NCBI GenBank assembly: GCA_039621445.1
Contig: CP154957.1
Span: 40,698,011-40,762,010, forward strand
Reading direction: 5' to 3'
DNA: 64,000 bases
Source: Euglena gracilis
Lineage: Eukaryota > Euglenida > Euglenophyceae > Euglenales
Of the stretch, positions 58,949 through 64,000 are shown one piece after another. Both the position numbers and the translations under genes were made by a program. Under the pieces are notes generated by a model, which did no database searches, had not been told where the DNA came from, and saw nothing but the letters and a program-made list of their open reading frames with translations. Position 1 is the stretch's first letter. Each line of letters begins with the position of its first letter.

Positions 58949-59034
58949 AAGGGGTGGCGGACGCCAGTTCTGTCCAAAACCCGGCGTCCGGAACGCCGGG
59001 TTTTGGACAGAACCGGCGTCCGCCACCCCTTTTT
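58949..59034. repeat. Palindrome with ~40-bp arms
   Basis: aaggggtggcggacgcc...ttctgtccaaaacccggcg is mirrored across gtccggaac to cgccgggttttggacagaa...ggcgtccgccacccctt. No gene is associated; it directly precedes the telomere-like array. Confidence 0.85.
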
Positions 59035-59040
59035 TGTAGT

Positions 59041-59995
59041 AGAGTTTGGGTTGGGGATACGGTTAGGGTTAGGGATACAGTTAGGGTTAGGGTTAGGGAT
59101 ACGGATAGGGTTAGGGTTAGGGTTAGTGTTAGGGATACGGTTAGGGTTAGGGATAGGGTTAGAGTTAGGGCTAGGGATACGGATAGGGCTGGGGATTAGG
59201 GTTAGGGTTAGGGATACGGTTAGTGCTACGGTTATTGTTACCCCCCCCCTAGTCGTATGACCGGGTTCCTGCAACCTGTGACCGGGGGAGGGGTGGTCAT
59301 AACACCCCAATAACCTGCAACCTGTGACCGGGGGGTGGTCGTAAATGAGGTGGCGGTCATAGGTAAGGTGGTGTTAAATTTTTCGCAACCTGCAACCTGT
59401 GACCGGGGGGTGGTCGTAAATGAGGGGTGGTCGTACGACTGGGGGGGGGGGGGTAGGGTTAGGGATACGGTTAGGGTTAGAGTTCGGGCCAGGGATACGG
59501 TTTGAGTTTGGGTTGGGGATACGGTTAGGGTTAGGGATAGGGTTAGGGTTAGGGTTAGGGATACGGTTAGGGTTAGGGTTAGGGATACGGTTAGGGTTAG
59601 GGATAGCGTTAGAGTTAGGGTTAGGGATACGGTTAGGGCTGGGGATTAGGGTTAGGGTTAGGGATACGATTAGTGTTACGGTTATTGTTAGGGTTAGGGA
59701 TACGGTTAGGGTTAGAGTTCGAGCCAGGGATACGGTTTGAGTTTGGGTTGGGGATACGGTTAGGGTTATGGATGCAGTTAGGGTTAGGGTTAGGGATACG
59801 GATAGGGTTCGGGTTAGGGTTAGAGTTAGGGTTAGGGCTAGGGTTAGAGTTGGGGTTAGGGATACGGTTAGGGCTGGGGATTAGGGTTAGGGTTAGGGAT
59901 ACGGTCAGGGTTAGGGTCAGGGTTAGAGTTAGGGTTAGGGATATGGTTAGGGCTGGGGATTAGGGTTAGGGTTAGGGATACGGTTAGGGTTAATG
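59041..59995. repeat. Degenerate telomere-like TTAGGG array
   Basis: About 950 bp of (GGTTAG)n with regular variants ggatacggttag, attagtgttacggttattg and gttcgggccagggatacgg, arranged in a higher-order unit of roughly 230 bp seen about three times. It is interrupted by the element 59241-59453. The many variants and the internal position argue for an interstitial array, not a chromosome end. Confidence 0.85.
59241..59453. mobile_element. Family F element (copy 4) inside the telomere-like array
   Basis: 213 bp from a C-run plus TAGTCGTATGACC to GGTCGTACGACT plus a G-run, flanked by TA. The same array keeps the empty site at about 59680 (ttattgttagggttaggg). Confidence 0.92.
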
Positions 59996-60111
59996 CACAC
60001 ACAAAGATTTTGAGGGTGTGCACACATTTTTGAGATAAAATGCAAAAATATTGACCAATAGTGCAAATAAATACGGTGTGAAGTGCGAAAGAATCGGGCG
60101 TTAGGTGTAAG

Positions 60112-60975
60112 TTAGCACAAAGGGAGTTTGTTGGGGGGCGCGTTTTGGCCATCCTTGCCTTGCACACACAAAAGGATTTTGTTACGGTGCGCGTTTTGTT
60201 CACCCTTGCCTTGCACACACAAGGGGATATTGTTATTTTGGGCGGGGGGGGTCTAGCTGGGGCGGGGGGGGGCACACCCCCCCCCCGGAGGAGGCCGTAG
60301 GCCGACTAAGTTAGCACAAAGGGAGTTTGTTGGGGGGCGCGTTTTGGCCATCCTTGCCTTCCACACACAAAAAGATTTTGTTAGGATGCGCGTTTTGGCC
60401 ACCGTTGCCTTGCACACACAAGGGGATATTGTTACCATCCCCCCCCATTATGTACCTCCCCCCGGGAGGCCGAAATTGGGGGTACATAATGGGGGGGAGG
60501 TACCCAATGGGGGGGGGGGTACCCAGGTCCCATTCCCAGACCCGACCGAACAGCCCAAAAGGGGTCATTTTTGGCAACTTTTTGGATGTTTGCAATATAT
60601 GGTCAATTTTCAGCACATTTGCCAAATATCACTTTTTGAAAACGTCCCAAAAACGTCGATTTTTGAGCATTTTTTGGGAAATTCTTTGGAAAAAGTGTTA
60701 TGACAGTGAGCTACCATCCCCCCCCCATTATGTACCTCCCCCCCAGGGGGTACATAATGGGGGGGGTACATAATGGGGGGATGGTATTTTGGGCGGGGGG
60801 GGGGAGCCCCCCCCCCCCCCGGAGGAGGCCATAGGCCGACTAAGTTAGCACAAAGGGAGTTTGTTGGGGGGCGCGTTTTGGCCATCCTTGCCTTGCACAC
60901 ACAAAAGGTTTTCGTTAGGGTGCGCGTTTTGGCCACCGTTGCCTTGCACACGCAAGGGGATATTGCTATTTTGGG
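60112..60975. repeat. Tandem units of ~190 bp
   Basis: Three units begin gttagcacaaagggagtttg, contain gcgcgttttggccaYccttg twice and end ggaggaggccRtaggccgac. The second unit holds the element 60435-60784. A last fragment (ggaggaggccgtaggccgac) is at 63361-63385. Confidence 0.9.
60435..60784. mobile_element. Family G element (TA duplication; CCATCCCCCCC ends)
   Basis: 350 bp with ends CCATCCCCCCCCATTATG and the inverse, flanked by TA. The same tandem array holds the empty site at about 60228 (gatattgttattttgggcg). Inside are further cattatgtacctcccc inverted pairs. Confidence 0.92.
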
Positions 60976-61019
60976 CGGGGGGGGCTCCTGGTTCTGGCCT
61001 GGGGGGGAGTAGTGGGGGT

Positions 61020-61500
61020 CAACCATGGTCGGCCCACGGTCGCTCTCGGTCGCTCTCGGTCGCTCTCGGTCGGGGGGGGGGGGTAGTGGGGGGGGGTCGA
61101 CCGTGGCGCCCGTGGGGGTCGACCGAGGGCGACCATGGTCGACCCCCACTCCATAACCGCGACCCCCCCCTCCGAGAGGGGGCGACCATGGTCGACCCCC
61201 ACTCCGTAACCGCGAACCCCCCTTCCGAGGGGGCGACCATGGTCGCCCCCCCCCACCCCATGACCGCGACCCCCCCTTCCGGGGGGGCGACCATGGTCGA
61301 CCCCCCCACTCCATAACCGCGACCCCCCCTTCCGGGGGGCGACCATGGTCGACCCCCCCCACCCCATAACGGCGACCCCCCCTTCCGGGGGCGACCATGG
61401 TCGACCCCCCCACCCCATGACCGCGACCCCCCCTTCCGGGGGGGCGACCATGGTCGACCCCCACTCCATAACCGCGACCCCCCCTTCCGAGGGAGTGCCC
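61020..61500. repeat. Minisatellite of ~57-bp GACCATGGTCGACC units (left array)
   Basis: Seven units of gcgaccatggtcgacccc...ccataaccgcgaccccccttcc, preceded by (GGTCGCTCTC)3. The inverse array is at 62695-63290. Together they look like the long inverted arms of a ~2.3-kb structure (about 60997-63299). Confidence 0.88.
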
Positions 61501-61516
61501 CAAACCAAGCCCACAC

Positions 61517-61595
61517 CTGATGTGGGACACTTTCATGTGGAAATAATTTGGTCGTCTAAAACTCTGAGGGCCATGAAATAACCACCACTTGCATC
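61517..61595 (-). CDS. Exon Y of the discoidin-like gene
   Basis: This 79-nt exon has acceptor tttacaatcag and donor CACATCAG|GTGTGG. It encodes 25 full codons including CKWWLFHGPQ and NYFHMKVSHI, and the trailing AG makes Ser with the first base of exon Z. The aromatic-rich sequence looks like a folded protein segment but I cannot assign a domain. It starts only about 20 nt from the edge of the 61.0-61.5-kb minisatellite. Confidence 0.6.
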
Positions 61596-61680
61596 CTGAT
61601 TGTAAACACAAGAAACACAATCAATGCATTCGACCGGTGCAAGGTTGTTGCACAGTCGAGACGCCGTGGGGCGTGGTTAC

Positions 61681-61735
61681 CGAGAGTGTGGCCCTCTGCG
61701 GGCCAGAAAGAGGAATGGGTTGTGGGACTGCACAG
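61681..61735 (-). CDS. Exon X (candidate, upstream end of visible gene)
   Basis: This 55-nt exon lies between a pyrimidine-rich acceptor ending gccgtcag and a donor reading CTCG|GTAACC. It encodes 18 residues starting LCSPTTHSS and leaves one G, which completes a Gly codon with exon Y. The 85-nt intron to exon Y is far shorter than the other introns here. Support is splice signals and phase alone; I recognise no domain. The exon lies inside the interval flanked by two inverted minisatellite arrays. It could instead be the end of a longer exon, because the frame stays open upstream. Confidence 0.45.
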
Positions 61736-61992
61736 CTGACGGCGGCAGGAGGGAACAAGCGGACCAATCAGGCTGCGGAGGGTCAGGCGCAGCAGCATGC
61801 ACGCCCGACGGACTCGGAGTCAGAAACAACAGAGTCAGTGGCATTGTTCAACGGCAAGTTTTTGACAATGAAGCAGAAGAATATGAGGAAACAGCAAAAG
61901 AATATGAGGAAACTGTGAAACAACTCACAGGGTGCAAATGGATTCGGATGAGTGCCAGGTGCGTCCGGCAGTAATGGAGTCAGTGTTTGCTG

Positions 61993-62690
61993 AACTGACC
62001 CAGGGCGCCAGAATAACAAAACCCCTTGCGTGGCCGACCCGTTTTGGTGGCCAATCCCTTTTGTTGCTCAACTGACCCAGGGCCCCAAAATAACAAAACC
62101 CCTTGCGTGGCCGACCCGTTTTGGTGGCCAATCCCTTTTGTTGCTCAACTGACCCAGGGACCCAAAATAACAAAATCCTTTGCGCTGCCGACCCGTTTTG
62201 GTGGCAAATCCCTTTTTTTGCTCAACTCACCCACGGCCCCTTCCGTTGCCGACACTGGCTGAGCAGGGGGAACACGGCGAGGCAGTTGAAGTTGCAGGCA
62301 TGGTGATGGAGCCAAGGCGGACGTCCGGCAATAATGGAGTCAGTGTGTGATGGAATAAACTGTTGTGGCAGCAAATCCCTTTGGCAAATTCCTTTCATTG
62401 CTCAACTGACCCAGGGCCCCAAAATAACAAAATCCCTTGCGTTGCCGACCCGTTTTGCTGGCAAATCCCTTTTGTTGCTCAACTGACCCAAGGCCCCAAA
62501 ATAACAAAATCCCTTGCGTTGCCGACCCGTTTTGCTGGCAAATCCCTTTTGTTGCTCAACTGACCAGGGCCCCAAAATAACAAAATCCCTTGCGTTGCCG
62601 ACCCGTTTTGCTGGCAAATCCCTTTTGTTGCTCAACTGACCCAAGGCCCCAAAATAACAAAATCCCTTTCGTTTTTGTGTCCCGTCCCCC
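61993..62690. repeat. 77-bp tandem array
   Basis: About eight units of gacccagggccccaaaataa / caaaatcccttgcgttgcc / gacccgttttgctggcaaat / cccttttgttgctcaact, in two blocks (61993-62230 and 62395-62690). The blocks are split by about 160 bp with a gtccggcaataatggagtcagtg repeat also seen at 61970. Open on both strands because the unit is not a multiple of three; I do not call it coding. Confidence 0.9.
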
Positions 62691-62694
62691 CCTC

Positions 62695-63290
62695 GCTCCT
62701 TGGAAGGGGGGTCGACCATGGACGCCCCCCCCCCCGGAAGGGGGGGTCGCGGTTATGGGGTGGGGGGGTCGACCATGGTCGCCCCTTGGAAGGGGGGGTT
62801 GCGGTTATGGGGTGGGGGGGTCGACCATGGTCGCCCCTTGGAAGGGGGGGTCGCGGTTATGGGGTGGGGGGGTCGACCATGGTCGCCCCCCCGGAAGGGG
62901 GGGTCGGGGTTATGGGGTGGGGGAGTCGACCATGGTCGCCCCCTCGGAAGTCGGAAGGGGGGGGGGGGGGGGGTTATGGGGTGGGGGCCGACCATGGTCG
63001 CCCCCTCGGAAGGGGGGGTCGCGGTTTTGGGGTGGGGGGGACGACCATGGTAGACCTCTACGCACGGGGGGATGCGGTCATGGGGAGGGGGTCGACCATG
63101 GTCGCCCCCCCTCGGAAGGGGGGTTCGCGGTTATGGAGTGGGGGTCGACCATGGTCGCCCTCGGTCGACCCCCACGACCAAGTGCAGCCGAACCTCGGTC
63201 CACCCCCACTCCCCCCCCCCCCGACCGAGAGCGACCGAGAGCGACCGAGAGCGACCGTGGGCCGACCATGGTCGAAGCCCATTAACCCCC
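62695..63290. repeat. Minisatellite of ~57-bp units (right array, inverted)
   Basis: About eight units of ggaaggggggGtcgcggttatggggtggggg-tcgaccatggtcgcc, ending with (GAGAGCGACC)3 and ggccgaccatggtcg, the mirror of the left array's outer edge. Within it are unit-length changes (for example a doubled cggaagt at about 62945). Confidence 0.88.
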
Positions 63291-63539
63291 CCCCAGGATA
63301 TAGCAACCCCCCGGCGGGGGGGTCCGGGGGGGGGGGGGGGGGCGGGCCGCCCCCCCCCCCGGAGGAGGCCGTAGGCCGACTAAGTTCATTAGGGACTCTT
63401 TCTTTAACATGGGACACTTTTTTTGCCAGTTTCAAGCTCATTCCAATGTTTTTCCGTGCATTTTGAGTCAAATTTTACTGAATACTGATTCAAGTTTCCG
63501 GGGGGGGTTAAATTTCAAAAAAAAGGGGGTAATGCGGAT

Positions 63540-64000
63540 GATTGGAGGTCGGGCCGACCAGGTCGGCCCGACCTCCGATGGTCGATAGGCCATAGCCAAT
63601 GGTCGGCCCGACCTAGGTCGGTCCGACCATGGTCGGTACGACCTCCTGGATCGTCATAGCCAATCATCCGCACGGAGCCGATTTCGGGGGCAAATCCCTT
63701 TTGTTGCCCAACTGTTAGAGGGCCCCAAAATATCAAAATCCCTGGTGTTACCCACCCGTTTGGGGGCAAATCCCTTGTGTAACCCAACTGATTTGGGGGG
63801 CAAATCCCTTTTGTTGCCCAACTGTTCGAGGGCCCCAGAATAACAAAATACCTTGTGTTAACCACCCGTTTTGGGGGGCAAATCCCTTTTGTTGCCCAAC
63901 TGTTCGAGGGCCCCTAAATAACAAAATCCCTGGTGTTACCCACCTGTTTGGGGGCAAATCCCTTGTGTAACCCAACGGATTTCGGGGGCAAATCCCTTTT
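63540..64000. repeat. Palindromic GGTCGGCCCGACC block and a related 77/34-bp array running off the window
   Basis: 63545-63660 has repeated ggtcgggccgacc-type palindromes flanked by gcggatgattgg / ccaatcatccgc. 63690-64000 repeats gggggcaaatccctttTgttgcccaactgt...gagggccccaaaatatc, related to the 62-kb array with an alternating short unit. It continues beyond the window. Confidence 0.85.

Larger units (their letters stand above)
21745..61735 (-). other. Split gene with discoidin-like domain (at least 8 exons)
   Basis: Eight minus-strand exon candidates, X 61735-61681, Y 61595-61517, Z 56807-56542, A 53007-52773, B 38687-38513, C 35637-35483, D 28073-27974 and E 22033-21761, each lie between an AG acceptor and a GT donor. 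Their split codons all fit: G|GA, AG|C, G|TC, AG|G, phase 0, AG|G, phase 0. The joined frame is open for about 446 codons. Exons B-E make one continuous fold resembling the discoidin/F5-8C galactose-binding domain, which usually binds carbohydrate or lipid headgroups on secreted or surface proteins. That function is inferred from the pattern. Introns are 85, 4709, 3534, 14085, 2875, 7409 and 5940 nt, nearly all transposon or repeat sequence. Neither the true 5-prime end nor a certain 3-prime end is visible. Confidence 0.8.

Noticed and set aside
59041-59995. A true chromosome end
   Set aside because: The array is degenerate, internally structured, and unique sequence and a gene continue on both sides.
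61556-61798. Plus-strand 109-codon frame at 61589-61918 as a gene
   Set aside because: The better signals here are minus-strand splice sites; the plus frame lacks a motif and crosses low-complexity sequence.
61993-62690. Array of regular 77-bp repeats as a CRISPR
   Set aside because: There are no unique spacers; whole units repeat, and the context is eukaryotic nuclear DNA with introns.
62590-63466. Long Gly/Arg/Pro frames over the 57-bp arrays
   Set aside because: All frames are open because the unit lacks stops; the protein is repetitive nonsense (RPWSPP, GGGVDHGR).

Overview
This window looks like nuclear DNA of a eukaryote with a very large, repeat-choked genome, most likely a protist or alga. 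I cannot name the species. It has GT-AG spliceosomal introns with pyrimidine-rich acceptors, TTAGGG-like degenerate arrays, long microsatellites, and dozens of non-autonomous DNA transposons with 8-bp or TA target-site duplications. I see no bacterial gene organisation, rRNA or tRNA.

The main gene is on the minus strand. Eight exons (five solid, three good) at 61735-61681, 61595-61517, 56807-56542, 53007-52773, 38687-38513, 35637-35483, 28073-27974 and 22033-21761 join in phase into one open frame of about 446 codons. It contains a discoidin (F5/8 type C)-like galactose-binding-fold domain. Coding sequence is about 3% of a 40-kb span; the introns (85 nt to 14 kb) are packed with nested transposons. 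More exon-like pieces lie downstream on the same strand: 20988-20861, 18087-18020, 16492-16433 and an ankyrin-repeat exon at 14489-13920 that is split by an insertion. They may belong to this gene or to a second one.

The rest is mobile DNA. (1) Many hAT-type families end in CAGG/CCTG (or CATA/CAAG) with 8-bp duplications; they carry C-run/G-run blocks and often a central GGCGC hairpin. One (50543-51800) still encodes a hAT C-terminal dimerisation domain. (2) TA-duplicating families have ends of C-runs plus short motifs (8444-8861, 28748-29163, 52402-52710, 59241-59453, 60435-60784). (3) Two 2.7-3.0-kb elements (3748-6477, 42795-45788) share CTTAGGCGGCC ends and are full of short GCGC palindromes of an element-specific type. 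(4) Fold-back elements and minisatellite arrays fill 53-64 kb. Several insertions can be proven because the empty site survives in a neighbouring repeat copy.

Layout: 0-3.7 kb GA-rich repeats and an 892-bp tandem duplication; 3.7-6.5 kb palindrome-rich element; 6.6-13.4 kb GA tracts, short transposons and a 2.6-kb element with decayed cargo; 14-20 kb ankyrin exon and short transposons; 21-39 kb exons B-E with repeat-filled introns; 39-46 kb the second palindrome-rich element; 46.9-52.2 kb an intronic coiled-coil ORF taken apart by nested transposons; 52.8-61.7 kb the upstream exons; 59-64 kb telomere-like and 57-200-bp arrays.
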